This document shows, piece after piece, positions 17,403 to 25,802 of a stretch of 64,000 nucleotides of DNA; within the stretch, counting starts at the first letter, position 1, and every line of letters starts with the position of its first letter. This DNA comes from JANQMX01 sp965247175 (lineage in GTDB: Bacteria > Pseudomonadota > Alphaproteobacteria > Kiloniellales > DSM-21159). The notes under the pieces were generated by a model, which was not told the DNA's origin, made no database searches, and worked only from the letters and a program-made list of their open reading frames with translations. The position numbers and the translations under genes were made by a program. The DNA lies in the NCBI GenBank assembly GCA_965247175.1, contig OZ252006.1, forward strand, positions 434,001 through 498,000, given 5' to 3'.

Positions 17403-18200
17403 ATGCCGAAGTTTGCCGCCAACCTAACGATGCTCTTTCAAGAGCATGATTTTCTCGACCGTTTCGAGGCTGCAGCCAAGGCCGGTTTCACCGGGGTCGA
17501 GTATCTCTTCCCCTATGACTACGCCAAGGAAGACTTAGCCGAGCGCCTTCGACAGAACGGCCTCGCGCAGGTCCTGCACAACCTGCCGGCCGGCGACTGG
17601 GGTGCCGGTGAGCGCGGCATCGCTTGCCTGCCCGATCGGGTCGGCGAGTTCCAGGATGGGGTTGGTCGCGCCATCGACTATGCAACGGCGCTGGGCTGTC
17701 CGCAGGTCAACTGCCTCGCTGGCATTGCGCCGGAAGGAGCCGACCAGGAAAGCCTGCGCCGCACCTTTGTCGAGAATCTCAGCTTTGCCGCCGGCAAGTT
17801 GAAGGAGGCCGGCATCAAGCTCTTGATCGAGCCGATCAACACCCGGGACATTCCCGGGTTCTACCTCAGACGCACGGGTCAAGCGCTCGAGATCCTCGAC
17901 GCGGTCGGCTCCGACAATCTCTTCGTGCAGTACGATGTCTATCACATGCAGATCATGGAGGGCGATTTGTCGCCCACGATCCAAACCAATCTCGACCGCA
18001 TCGCCCATGTCCAGATCGCCGACACGCCGGGCCGCCATGAACCCGGCACGGGCGAGATCGACTACGACTTCATCTTTTCCTTCCTCGATGAGATTGGCTA
18101 TGCCGGCTGGGTCGGCTGCGAGTACAAGCCCAAGGCTGGCACCCAAGAAGGCTTGGGCTGGTTTGCCCCCTTCCGGAACGTTGCGGCGGCCGCGGAGTAG
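17403..18200 (+). CDS. hyi: Hydroxypyruvate isomerase
   Basis: This 265-residue TIM-barrel enzyme interconverts hydroxypyruvate and tartronate semialdehyde. It begins with PKFAANLTMLFQEHDFLDRF, near identical in pattern to Hyi/Gip proteins, and carries the conserved metal-binding Glu and His residues in LIEPINTRDIPGF, QYDVYHMQ and ADTPGRHEPG. GGGAGG lies just upstream of the ATG at 17403. It follows gcl by 29 bases and precedes glxR by 80, in one operon. Confidence 0.94.
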   Translation: MPKFAANLTMLFQEHDFLDRFEAAAKAGFTGVEYLFPYDYAKEDLAERLRQNGLAQVLHNLPAGDWGAGERGIACLPDRVGEFQDGVGRAIDYATALGCPQVNCLAGIAPEGADQESLRRTFVENLSFAAGKLKEAGIKLLIEPINTRDIPGFYLRRTGQALEILDAVGSDNLFVQYDVYHMQIMEGDLSPTIQTNLDRIAHVQIADTPGRHEPGTGEIDYDFIFSFLDEIGYAGWVGCEYKPKAGTQEGLGWFAPFRNVAAAAE

Positions 18201-18280
18201 AAGCGGCCTCGGGTCAGGTAGCGGCGGGCGCGGCACCTGGAGCGGTCCGCCCAAGAGACGGTCATAAGGAACGAAAAAAC

Positions 18281-19165
18281 ATGAGCAATATCGGTTTCAT
18301 CGGCCTCGGCATCATGGGGGCGCCCATGGCTGGGCATCTGGCGGATGGCGGCCACAGCATCTTTACATCTCTCAATCGCTCGCCCCTACCGGCGAGCCTC
18401 GAGGGCAAGGGCGTCACCGTCTGCGGCTCGCCCAAGGAGGTGGCCGAGCAGTCCGACATCGTCATCACCATGGTGCCCGACACGCCGGATGTGGAGCGGG
18501 TTCTGTTCGGCGAAAACGGGGTCGCCGAGGGGCTCAGCAGCGGCAAGCTGGTGATCGACATGTCCTCGATCTCGCCGATCGACACCAAAGCCTTCGCCGA
18601 GAAAATCGCAGCGCTCGGCTGTCACTATGTGGACGCACCGGTCTCCGGCGGCGAGGTTGGCGCGAAGAACGCCGCTCTCACCATTATGGTCGGTGCCAGC
18701 GATGAGGCCTTCTCCCGCGCCAAGCCGCTGTTCGAGCTGATGGGCAAGAACATCACCCTGGTCGGCGGTGTCGGCGATGGCCAGACCTGCAAGGTCGCCA
18801 ATCAGATCATCGTCGCGCTCAACATCCAGGCCGTCAGCGAGGCTCTCGTCTTCGCCGCCAAGGCTGGCGCCGATCCGGCCAAGGTGCGCGAAGCACTCAT
18901 GGGTGGGTTCGCCTCCTCCAAGATCCTGGAGGTCCACGCCGAACGCATGATCAAGCGCACCTTCGAGCCGGGCTTCCGCATCGAGCTGCATCAGAAGGAC
19001 CTGGGGCTGGCGCTTGACGGTGCCCGTAGCCTGGGTGTTGCGCTACCCAACACGGCGATCGCCCAGCAACTCTTCTCCGCCTGTGTCGCAAACGATGGTG
19101 GCGGTTGGGATCACTCAGGGCTGGTCCGTGTTCTGGAGAAGATGGCCGGCGTAAAGCTCGGCTAA
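18281..19165 (+). CDS. glxR: 2-hydroxy-3-oxopropionate reductase (tartronate semialdehyde reductase)
   Basis: This 294-residue beta-hydroxyacid dehydrogenase reduces tartronate semialdehyde to D-glycerate with NAD(P)H. It shows the IGFIGLGIMGAPMAG dinucleotide loop, the DAPVSGGEVGA substrate motif and the catalytic Lys in GQTCKVANQI. Its place between hyi and the glycerate kinase gene gives the reaction with high confidence. The gap to the kinase is 22 bases. Confidence 0.94.
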   Translation: MSNIGFIGLGIMGAPMAGHLADGGHSIFTSLNRSPLPASLEGKGVTVCGSPKEVAEQSDIVITMVPDTPDVERVLFGENGVAEGLSSGKLVIDMSSISPIDTKAFAEKIAALGCHYVDAPVSGGEVGAKNAALTIMVGASDEAFSRAKPLFELMGKNITLVGGVGDGQTCKVANQIIVALNIQAVSEALVFAAKAGADPAKVREALMGGFASSKILEVHAERMIKRTFEPGFRIELHQKDLGLALDGARSLGVALPNTAIAQQLFSACVANDGGGWDHSGLVRVLEKMAGVKLG

Positions 19166-19187
19166 CGTGACCCTGAGGAAGCAGTCG

Positions 19188-20453
19188 GTGGCAATCGAGC
19201 CGCGCGCCTTCCTGCGCTCTCTCTGCGACGCTGCTTTGGCGGCGGCGGACCCGGCAAGCGTGCTGCCAGCGCATCTGCCGGAGCCGCCCTCCGGGCGGAC
19301 GATTGTGGTTGGGGCCGGCAAGGCCGCGGCGGCCATGGCACGTGCTCTAGAGACCCATTGGTGTGGGCCGCTCGAGGGCCTGGTGGTTACCCGCTACGAT
19401 CACGCCGTCCCAACCGAGCGCATCGAGGTGGTCGAGGCTGCGCACCCAGTCCCGGATGCCGCAGGACAGGAGGCCGCCAGGCGCATTCTGGCCTTGGCAG
19501 AGGGGGCGGGTGAAGAGGACCTGCTGCTTTGCCTGATCTCGGGCGGTGGCTCTGCGCTGCTTTCGCTGCCGGCGGAAGGGCTCGGGCTAGAGCACAAGCA
19601 GCAGGTCAATGCAGCGCTGCTGCGCAGCGGTGCGACGATCACCGAGATGAACTGTGTCCGTAAGCATCTCTCGGCGATTAAGGGCGGACGGCTTGCCGCC
19701 GCAGCCTATCCGGCGCGAGTGGTGACCCTCTGCATCTCCGATGTGCCAGGGGACGACCCGGCTGTGATCGCTTCCGGCCCCACAGTTCCCGATCCCACCA
19801 CCTTGGACGATGTGGCGGCGATCCTCAAAAAGTACGCGCTGACCTTGCCCGCCGCCGTGCATGATCATCTTGCACGGCCCGAGGCGGAGACGCCGAAGCC
19901 CGGCGACCCGGCATTCGATCGCTGCCAGACGCGGCTGATCTCGCGGCCGCAGGACGCCCTCGAGGCGGCGGCCGCCCGTGCGGCAGAAGCAGGGGTAACG
20001 CCGCTCATCCTCAGCGACTGCCTGGAAGGCGAGGCCGGCCAGCTCGGTATCTTCATGACCGGGCTCGCCCGGCAGGTCAGACGCCACGGTCAGCCCGCGG
20101 CCCCGCCCTGCGTCTTGCTGTCCGGCGGAGAGACCACGGTGACCTTGAGCGGGAAGGGCGGCCGCGGTGGCCGCAACTGCGAGTTTCTGCTTTCCCTCGC
20201 CGTTCACCTCGATGGCATGGAGGGAGTCTCTGCCGTTGCGATTGACACGGACGGCATCGACGGCAGCGAGGACAATGCCGGCGCTTTCGTTCTTCAGGAC
20301 AGCCTGGCTCGAGGAGAGGCGCTTGGGCTGGACGCAAAGGCCTATCTTCGAGGCCATGACAGCTATAGCTTCTTCGCCGGGCTTGGTGATCTACTCGTCA
20401 CCGGCCCGACCCTGACCAACGTGAACGACTTTCGCGCTCTTCTCATTAGCTGA
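19188..20453 (+). CDS. ttuD: Glycerate 2-kinase, MOFRL type
   Basis: This 421-residue kinase makes 2-phosphoglycerate from glycerate and ATP. The N-terminal DUF4147 domain contains VVGAGKAAAAMARALE and the ISGGGSALLS motif, and the C-terminal MOFRL domain contains LSGGETTVT and TDGIDGSEDNAGA. I chose GTG 19188 because GAGGAAG lies 6-7 bases ahead; another GTG at 19167, just past the glxR stop, lacks a ribosome binding site. It is followed by pyruvate kinase 46 bases on, so its product goes through enolase to the next enzyme. Confidence 0.92.
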   Translation: MAIEPRAFLRSLCDAALAAADPASVLPAHLPEPPSGRTIVVGAGKAAAAMARALETHWCGPLEGLVVTRYDHAVPTERIEVVEAAHPVPDAAGQEAARRILALAEGAGEEDLLLCLISGGGSALLSLPAEGLGLEHKQQVNAALLRSGATITEMNCVRKHLSAIKGGRLAAAAYPARVVTLCISDVPGDDPAVIASGPTVPDPTTLDDVAAILKKYALTLPAAVHDHLARPEAETPKPGDPAFDRCQTRLISRPQDALEAAAARAAEAGVTPLILSDCLEGEAGQLGIFMTGLARQVRRHGQPAAPPCVLLSGGETTVTLSGKGGRGGRNCEFLLSLAVHLDGMEGVSAVAIDTDGIDGSEDNAGAFVLQDSLARGEALGLDAKAYLRGHDSYSFFAGLGDLLVTGPTLTNVNDFRALLIS

Positions 20454-20499
20454 TTTCTCTCTTGCATCAGTGAAATCGATAGTCGAGGTGGACGGACCC

Positions 20500-21912
20500 A
20501 TGCGACGCAGACGCAAAGCCAAAATACTGGCCACGCTTGGTCCTGCGAGTTCCGATGCGGAAACCATCCGCGCCCTGCACGAAGCCGGCGCCGATGTTTT
20601 CCGTCTCAACTTCAGCCACGGCTCGCAGGCCGATCATGCCGAGCGCTACCGCATCATCCGAGAGCTTGAGCAAGAAACCGGGCGGCCGATCGGTATCCTA
20701 CAGGACTTGCAGGGCCCGAAGCTGCGCATCGGCCGTTTCGCGGAGGGTGAGATCTATCTGAAGCGCGGTGATCCCTTCCGCTTCGACCTGTCGAAGCAGC
20801 CTGGGGACCAGTCCCGTGTCTCTCTCCTTCATCCGGAGATTTTTGCCGCCGTCGAGGTCGGTGCGCACATCCTGCTCGACGACGGCAAGCTGCGGGTCGA
20901 AGTGGTGCGGCGCGATGATCAGTCGGCCGACTGCAAGGTGATCACGGGCGGTCCGCTCAGTGACCGCAAGGGCGTCAATGTGCCGACCGTGCTCATGCCG
21001 ATCTCGCCGCTGACCCAGAAGGACCGGGACGACCTTCGCTTCGGATTGGAGCTCGGCGTCGACTGGGTCGCACTTTCTTTCGTGCAACGCCCTGAGGACC
21101 TGGCCGAAGCCAAGCGGCTTATTGCCGGGCGGGCAGCCTTAATGGCCAAGATCGAGAAGCCCTCGGCGATCGACAATCTCAGCGGCATCGTCGAGCTGGC
21201 CGATGCCATCATGGTGGCGCGCGGCGACTTGGGCGTCGAGCTGCCGCCAGAAGACGTGCCGGGCCGGCAGAAAGAGATCGTCCAAACCTGCCGCCTGGCG
21301 GGCAAGCCGGTGGTGGTGGCGACCCAGATGCTGGATTCCATGGTCAACGCACCGGCGCCGACCCGCGCCGAAGCTTCGGACGTGGCCACGGCCATCTACG
21401 ACGGGTCCGACGCCGTTATGCTCTCGGCCGAGTCAGCCGCGGGACACTACCCGGTCGAGTCGGTGGCCATGATGGACCGTATCATCAGCCGGACCGAGGC
21501 CGATGCCTCCTACCGGCCGATCATCACGGCGCTCAAGCCGGAGCCCGAGCCGACGGGCGCGGATGCCATCTCGGCCGCGGCGGCACAGGTCGCCCAGACC
21601 ATCTCCGCCGCGGCAATCGTCACCTATACCACTTCCGGCTCCACAGCCTTGCGGGCGGCGCGTGAACGGCCATCCGTGCCGATTATCATGTTGACGTCCG
21701 AGGTTGGCACGGCCCGGCGCCTGGCCGTGCTGTGGGGCGCGCACTGCGTGGTGTCACCAGACGTCAGCAACTTCCAAGAGATGGTCGACAAGGCCTGCGC
21801 GGTGGCAGAGGCGGAGGAGTACGCCGGCCAGGGAGACAGGCTGGTCATCACAGCTGGCGTTCCCTTCGGCACGCCGGGCTCGACCAACGTGCTGCGCATC
21901 GCCTGGATCTGA
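20500..21912 (+). CDS. pyk: Pyruvate kinase
   Basis: This 470-residue enzyme turns phosphoenolpyruvate and ADP to pyruvate and ATP. The core motifs are AKILATLGPAS, FRLNFSHG, the active-site MAKIEKPSAI with its catalytic Lys, and VARGDLGVELP. The C-terminal regulatory domain follows. I placed the start at ATG 20500; an upstream GTG at 20470 would add ten residues with no family match. GAGGTG lies ahead of the chosen start. As the last gene of the glyoxylate operon it pulls carbon from 2-phosphoglycerate toward pyruvate; enolase is encoded elsewhere. Confidence 0.95.
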   Translation: MRRRRKAKILATLGPASSDAETIRALHEAGADVFRLNFSHGSQADHAERYRIIRELEQETGRPIGILQDLQGPKLRIGRFAEGEIYLKRGDPFRFDLSKQPGDQSRVSLLHPEIFAAVEVGAHILLDDGKLRVEVVRRDDQSADCKVITGGPLSDRKGVNVPTVLMPISPLTQKDRDDLRFGLELGVDWVALSFVQRPEDLAEAKRLIAGRAALMAKIEKPSAIDNLSGIVELADAIMVARGDLGVELPPEDVPGRQKEIVQTCRLAGKPVVVATQMLDSMVNAPAPTRAEASDVATAIYDGSDAVMLSAESAAGHYPVESVAMMDRIISRTEADASYRPIITALKPEPEPTGADAISAAAAQVAQTISAAAIVTYTTSGSTALRAARERPSVPIIMLTSEVGTARRLAVLWGAHCVVSPDVSNFQEMVDKACAVAEAEEYAGQGDRLVITAGVPFGTPGSTNVLRIAWI

Positions 21913-21921
21913 CAGCAAGGC

Positions 21922-23133
21922 CTAGGCGGGTTGCACCTGCGGCTGACGCCGCGGGGCATCGGCAATCGGCAAGTTCAGCAGTCCGGCGAGGACGGCAAGG
22001 CCGATGGAGATCCACCAGACCAGGTCGTAGTTGCCGGTGAGCGCCAGGCTCTGCCCGCCGATGTAGGCGCCGAAGAAGGCGCCGACCTGATGGCTGAACA
22101 TGGTGATGCCGAACAGCGTGGCGAGATAGCGCGGGCCGAAGATGCGGCCGATGATCGCATTGGTCAGCGGCACGGTGGAGAGCCACAAGAGACCGAAGCT
22201 GGCAGCGAAGAGAAAGACGACAAGATCGGTTTTGGGGGCTGCCAGGAAGATGGCAATGCTGGCCGCGCGCGCGAAATAGATCCCGGCAAGCAGATACTTC
22301 ATGCGATAGCGCTGACCGAGCCAGCCGGCCAGCAGGGTTCCGATGACATTGAAGAAGCCAATGATGCCAAGGGCATTGGCGCCGGTCTGCGCTGAGAGGT
22401 TGCAGGACACGATGTAGCCGGGCAGGTGCACGGTGATGAAGGAGACATGGAAGCCGCAGACGAAGAAGCCGGCGGTCAGCAGCAGATAGCCGCTATGGCG
22501 GCGGGCCTCGTTCAGGGTGCCCCTCATGGTCTCTTGCGGAAGAGCTTCGGTCGTCTTTGCCGTGCCGTCCGCGAAGGAGAAGGAGAGGGGAATGATGAGC
22601 AGCGCCAAGGCGGCCAGCACCAGGAAGGCACCGCTCCAGCCGATATCGTTCATGATCAGCTGGGCGCCCGGCACCAGCAGGAACTGACCCATCGAGCCCC
22701 CGGCCGAGGCGATGCCGAGCCAGGTGCTGCGCTTGTCTTCCGGTGCGATGCGCGCCACGGCGGAAAGCACCAGGGTAAATCCGACCGTGGCGACGCCCAG
22801 ACCGGTCAACACGCTGTTTCCCAGATAGACCAGGAAGGCATTGTCCGCGACGGACATGACGGCGAGGCCGCTAGCGTAGAGCAGGCTGCCGAGGATCAGA
22901 AAGCGCTGCGTGCCGTAGCGGTCGGCCAAGGCGCCGACGAAGGGTGTCATGGCGCCCCAGAGCAGGTTCTGGATCGCGAAAGCCAGAGACAGCGTCGCAA
23001 CCGACACGCCGGTATCGACGGTGATTGGCCCGACAAAGAGCCCGAAGCTCTGCCGCAGGCCCATGCCGAGACCGAGAATGACAAAGGCGGCAACCAGCGC
23101 GAAGAGTGGATGCCGCCAAATGGCTTGCGTCAT
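21922..23133 (-). CDS. MFS transporter
   Basis: This 403-residue protein has about twelve membrane segments and the loop-2 motif GALADRYGTQRF of the major facilitator superfamily. The central cytoplasmic loop (about residues 195-215) is short. AGGAGA lies just ahead of the ATG at 23133. It is convergent with pyruvate kinase and 9 bases from it. The pattern fits monocarboxylate- or organic-acid-type MFS carriers, so transport of glyoxylate-related acids is possible but unproven. Confidence 0.88.
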   Translation of the reverse strand: MTQAIWRHPLFALVAAFVILGLGMGLRQSFGLFVGPITVDTGVSVATLSLAFAIQNLLWGAMTPFVGALADRYGTQRFLILGSLLYASGLAVMSVADNAFLVYLGNSVLTGLGVATVGFTLVLSAVARIAPEDKRSTWLGIASAGGSMGQFLLVPGAQLIMNDIGWSGAFLVLAALALLIIPLSFSFADGTAKTTEALPQETMRGTLNEARRHSGYLLLTAGFFVCGFHVSFITVHLPGYIVSCNLSAQTGANALGIIGFFNVIGTLLAGWLGQRYRMKYLLAGIYFARAASIAIFLAAPKTDLVVFLFAASFGLLWLSTVPLTNAIIGRIFGPRYLATLFGITMFSHQVGAFFGAYIGGQSLALTGNYDLVWWISIGLAVLAGLLNLPIADAPRRQPQVQPA

Positions 23134-23274
23134 GACTGTCTCCTGGCCGGGCAGGCTAGCGCATCAGCAGGGAAAAGCCGAGCCGACCCAACGGCATAAC
23201 AGTCATTCGCGAAATTCTCAGATCACCACAACCCGATGCGCCAAGACGTCACGCCTTCAGGCGGCAAGGGGCGG

Positions 23275-23877
23275 CTAGATCGGCGGGTTGGCTCGGCGGA
23301 GGCTCTCCAGGTTCATCCGCGCGCCCGGTGCCCAGGGATGAACGGCGAGGGTTTGCTCGAAGGAGGAGATGGCTTCCGACACGTTGCCCAGAGCCGACTG
23401 GACGAGTCCGCGGCCGGCCAGGGCGCCGAAATGCCTGGGCTCGAGGGCCAAAGTGGCTTCGATGTCCCTCAGCGAGGATTCAAAGTCGGACAACAGATAG
23501 TTGACGGTCGCGCGCTTATTCCAGGCTTCGGCAAACTTCGGCTGCTCTGTGATCAGCACGTCGAACAAGCCACGCGCCTTCGTCATGTCGCCGAGGTTCA
23601 TGGCCCGCACGCCCTCGTTCATCAGAAGTTGGGCCGACTCGTCATCGTGTTGGGTCCAAATGATCCAGATCTGTGCTTCGGCGCGCTGCACATGCGCATA
23701 AGACGGACCGGTGCGCAGTATCTCGAAGAGCGAATCGAGACGTGGGTCATTTTGGTCTGCCACGGCTGGCCGTGCCACCACGAAGGCCAGGAGCAGGCAG
23801 GCTGTGAAGAGTCTCGCCATAATTTGCAATTTAGACTGCAATGCCAAAGTTGCCAGCAGTGCCTGCCAAACTTTCAT
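23275..23877 (-). CDS. TPR-repeat periplasmic protein
   Basis: This protein of up to 200 residues has a hydrophobic export signal followed by three or four tetratricopeptide repeats (about residues 85-190), such as the NKRATVNYLLSDFESSLRDI stretch. The TPRs suggest a binding scaffold outside the cytoplasm. Two starts are possible: ATG 23877, which has AAGG seven bases ahead, and ATG 23820, which begins with MARLFTACLLLAF and gives a textbook signal peptide ending in PAVA. The gene is alone, between the MFS gene and a divergent peptidase-like gene. Confidence 0.78.
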   Translation of the reverse strand: MKVWQALLATLALQSKLQIMARLFTACLLLAFVVARPAVADQNDPRLDSLFEILRTGPSYAHVQRAEAQIWIIWTQHDDESAQLLMNEGVRAMNLGDMTKARGLFDVLITEQPKFAEAWNKRATVNYLLSDFESSLRDIEATLALEPRHFGALAGRGLVQSALGNVSEAISSFEQTLAVHPWAPGARMNLESLRRANPPI

Positions 23878-23981
23878 GTCTAGACCTTAGGATGCGGCTT
23901 GGCTGGAATAGGGCGCGGTGCGCGTTGTCGGCGCACTACGAGTAGTGCTTGTCTCAAGGTCCATGTCCCAGGAGGAGCCAG

Positions 23982-25070
23982 ATGGCGTCAGCGGCAGAGT
24001 ACTTTTCAGATCACTATCAGTCAGCGCGTGCCCGCTTTCTCGCGGCGGCGCGCGCGGAGGGTGCCGAGATCAAGTCTTGGCCGCATCCGATGACGGATGC
24101 GGACGGCCAGCCGCTGGTCGTCGATGTCGCCTTGCTCGGCCCGGTCGACGCACAGCAGGCATTGCTGACCATCTGCGGTACGCATGGGGCCGAGGGTTTC
24201 TGTGGGTCAGGCGTACAGGTTGGCTGGCTGGAAAGCGGGCTTTGGCGTGAGGCGCCCTCGCACGTCCGTCAGGTGATGATCCACGCCATCAATCCGCACG
24301 GTTTCGCCAACCTTAGCCGCGTGACGCAAGAGAACGTCGACCTCAACCGAAACTTCATCGACTTCGGCCAAGGGGCGCCGCGCAACGAGGGATATGACGC
24401 GCTGGCGTCGGCGCTGGCACCAAGCGAGTGGGACGAGGAGACACGTAAGACGACGGCGCAAGAGATCCTGGCCTATGGCGCCGAGCACGGCACCATGGCC
24501 ATGCAGGCCGCTGTCGCAGGCGGTCAGTACCATCACCCGAACGGTCTATTCTTCGGCGGCGAGGGGCCGAGCTGGTCGCACCGCACCCTAGTCGACATCC
24601 TGCGGAGCTGCCTCAATGGGGTCCGGGCCTTGGCGGTCATCGACTATCACACGGGCCTTGGCCCTTACGGCTATGGCGAGCGCATCTGCACCCATCACGG
24701 CAGCAATGCCGGTGCGCAGCGCGCCAGTGACTGGTACGGCGGCGACGTCACAGTGCCGTCCCTCGGAACGTCGAGCTCACCAGAGCTGCACGGTCTCTTG
24801 ATCGAAGGCATCGAAGCGGCTTTGCCGGAGGCCGAGGCGACGATGATCGCGCTGGAGTACGGGACCCAGCCTTTGCCCGAAGTGCTGGAAGCGCTGCGCG
24901 CCGACAACTGGCTCATTCATCACGGCGAGCAGGCCAGTGAGCAGGGGCGCGCCATCAAGGCCGAGATGCGTCGCTGCTTCTATGGCGACGCCAACGACTG
25001 GAAAGACATGGTTTGGGAGCGGGCGCTGGATACCCAGCGCCTCGCATTGCTGGGGCTGACGGAAAGCTGA
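23982..25070 (+). CDS. DUF2817 protein, M14-like zinc hydrolase
   Basis: This 362-residue protein belongs to DUF2817, related to M14 metallocarboxypeptidases. Visible metal and catalytic residues are His and Glu in ICGTHGAEGFCG (HxxE), a His in IDYHTGLG, and a Glu in IALEYGT. Together they match the zinc site plus general base of the fold, so a peptidase or amidohydrolase activity is expected. No signal peptide is seen. I set the start at ATG 23982 because AGGAGG lies nine bases ahead; a frame opening at 23949 adds 11 residues without support. Substrate unknown. Confidence 0.85.
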   Translation: MASAAEYFSDHYQSARARFLAAARAEGAEIKSWPHPMTDADGQPLVVDVALLGPVDAQQALLTICGTHGAEGFCGSGVQVGWLESGLWREAPSHVRQVMIHAINPHGFANLSRVTQENVDLNRNFIDFGQGAPRNEGYDALASALAPSEWDEETRKTTAQEILAYGAEHGTMAMQAAVAGGQYHHPNGLFFGGEGPSWSHRTLVDILRSCLNGVRALAVIDYHTGLGPYGYGERICTHHGSNAGAQRASDWYGGDVTVPSLGTSSSPELHGLLIEGIEAALPEAEATMIALEYGTQPLPEVLEALRADNWLIHHGEQASEQGRAIKAEMRRCFYGDANDWKDMVWERALDTQRLALLGLTES

Positions 25071-25080
25071 GGAAGAGAGG

Positions 25081-25602
25081 TTAGGCTGCGGCCGCGGCGC
25101 GCGCGGCAGCAGCCTGGGCGGTCAGCGCAAGCGTGTCTTCCTTTGCCCGGCGACTGTTGACTGCCCCGACGATGGCATCGATCTGCTCGCCATCCGACGA
25201 CATTGGCAGCAGGATGGACCGGTACTTCACGGTATAGGGTTGGTCGGCGTAGACGTCGCCCATGGAAATCGGCACCCGGCGCTGCGCAACCTGGGTCCAA
25301 TGGCCGATGGCACGGCAGAGCAGCGAGCCGTCCGGGCAGTGCGCGAGCGAACGCTCCTCGGAGCCCAGCCATGACAGTGGCAGCTCGCTGTCGTGGAGCA
25401 CCTGCTCACCGACATACTGAAACAGGGAGGCACTGCGGTGCTCGCCGACGCGAAAGAGAAAGCAGTAGGGCCAATCGAGGCCGATGTCGTCCGGGTTGAT
25501 CTCCGACATCTTCGGAAAGGGACGATCGCCGCGCAGGTTATCCCAGTGGTCAAGCATGCGGAGGACGAGACGACGCTCTCCAACGGTCGACAAGCTACTC
25601 AT
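25081..25602 (-). CDS. PAS_5 domain protein (second)
   Basis: This 173-residue protein has the PAS_5 pattern: a helix ending in MLDHWDNLRGDRPFP, an INPDDIG segment, the CFLFRV strand and a regular second half. The last 17 residues are almost all Ala with a few Arg, a low-complexity tail that may reflect repeat expansion. It converges on the DUF2817 gene with a ten-base gap. An 8-bp hairpin at 25638-25656 is 36 bases ahead of its ATG. It is related to the protein at 7539-8042 by family only. Confidence 0.72.
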   Translation of the reverse strand: MSSLSTVGERRLVLRMLDHWDNLRGDRPFPKMSEINPDDIGLDWPYCFLFRVGEHRSASLFQYVGEQVLHDSELPLSWLGSEERSLAHCPDGSLLCRAIGHWTQVAQRRVPISMGDVYADQPYTVKYRSILLPMSSDGEQIDAIVGAVNSRRAKEDTLALTAQAAAARAAAAA

Positions 25603-25637
25603 GGCACGAGATTCCTTACGCCAAGCCTGAGGTCGTG

Positions 25638-25656
25638 CCCGGACTCGCAGTCCGGG
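25638..25656 (-). terminator. Perfect 8-bp hairpin ahead of the PAS_5 gene
   Basis: CCCGGACT and AGTCCGGG pair perfectly around a CGC loop. It lies in the 200-base AT-rich gap between the end of the NADH:flavin oxidoreductase gene and the PAS_5 start, both on the minus strand. No T-run follows, so it may be a weak terminator or a 5'-leader structure of the PAS_5 message. Confidence 0.45.
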
Positions 25657-25802
25657 AGAGAAAGCAGACTGGGCTAGTTTCCTCTTACGTCGTTAACGCC
25701 GTACGAATAATCTGTAGAATGCGAGGAATTGTTCGTTAGTCTTTGTTTTATAATATTTTTTTCAGCGTGGTTTCGAGATTAACCGACGACGTAAGGGCTG
25801 TA

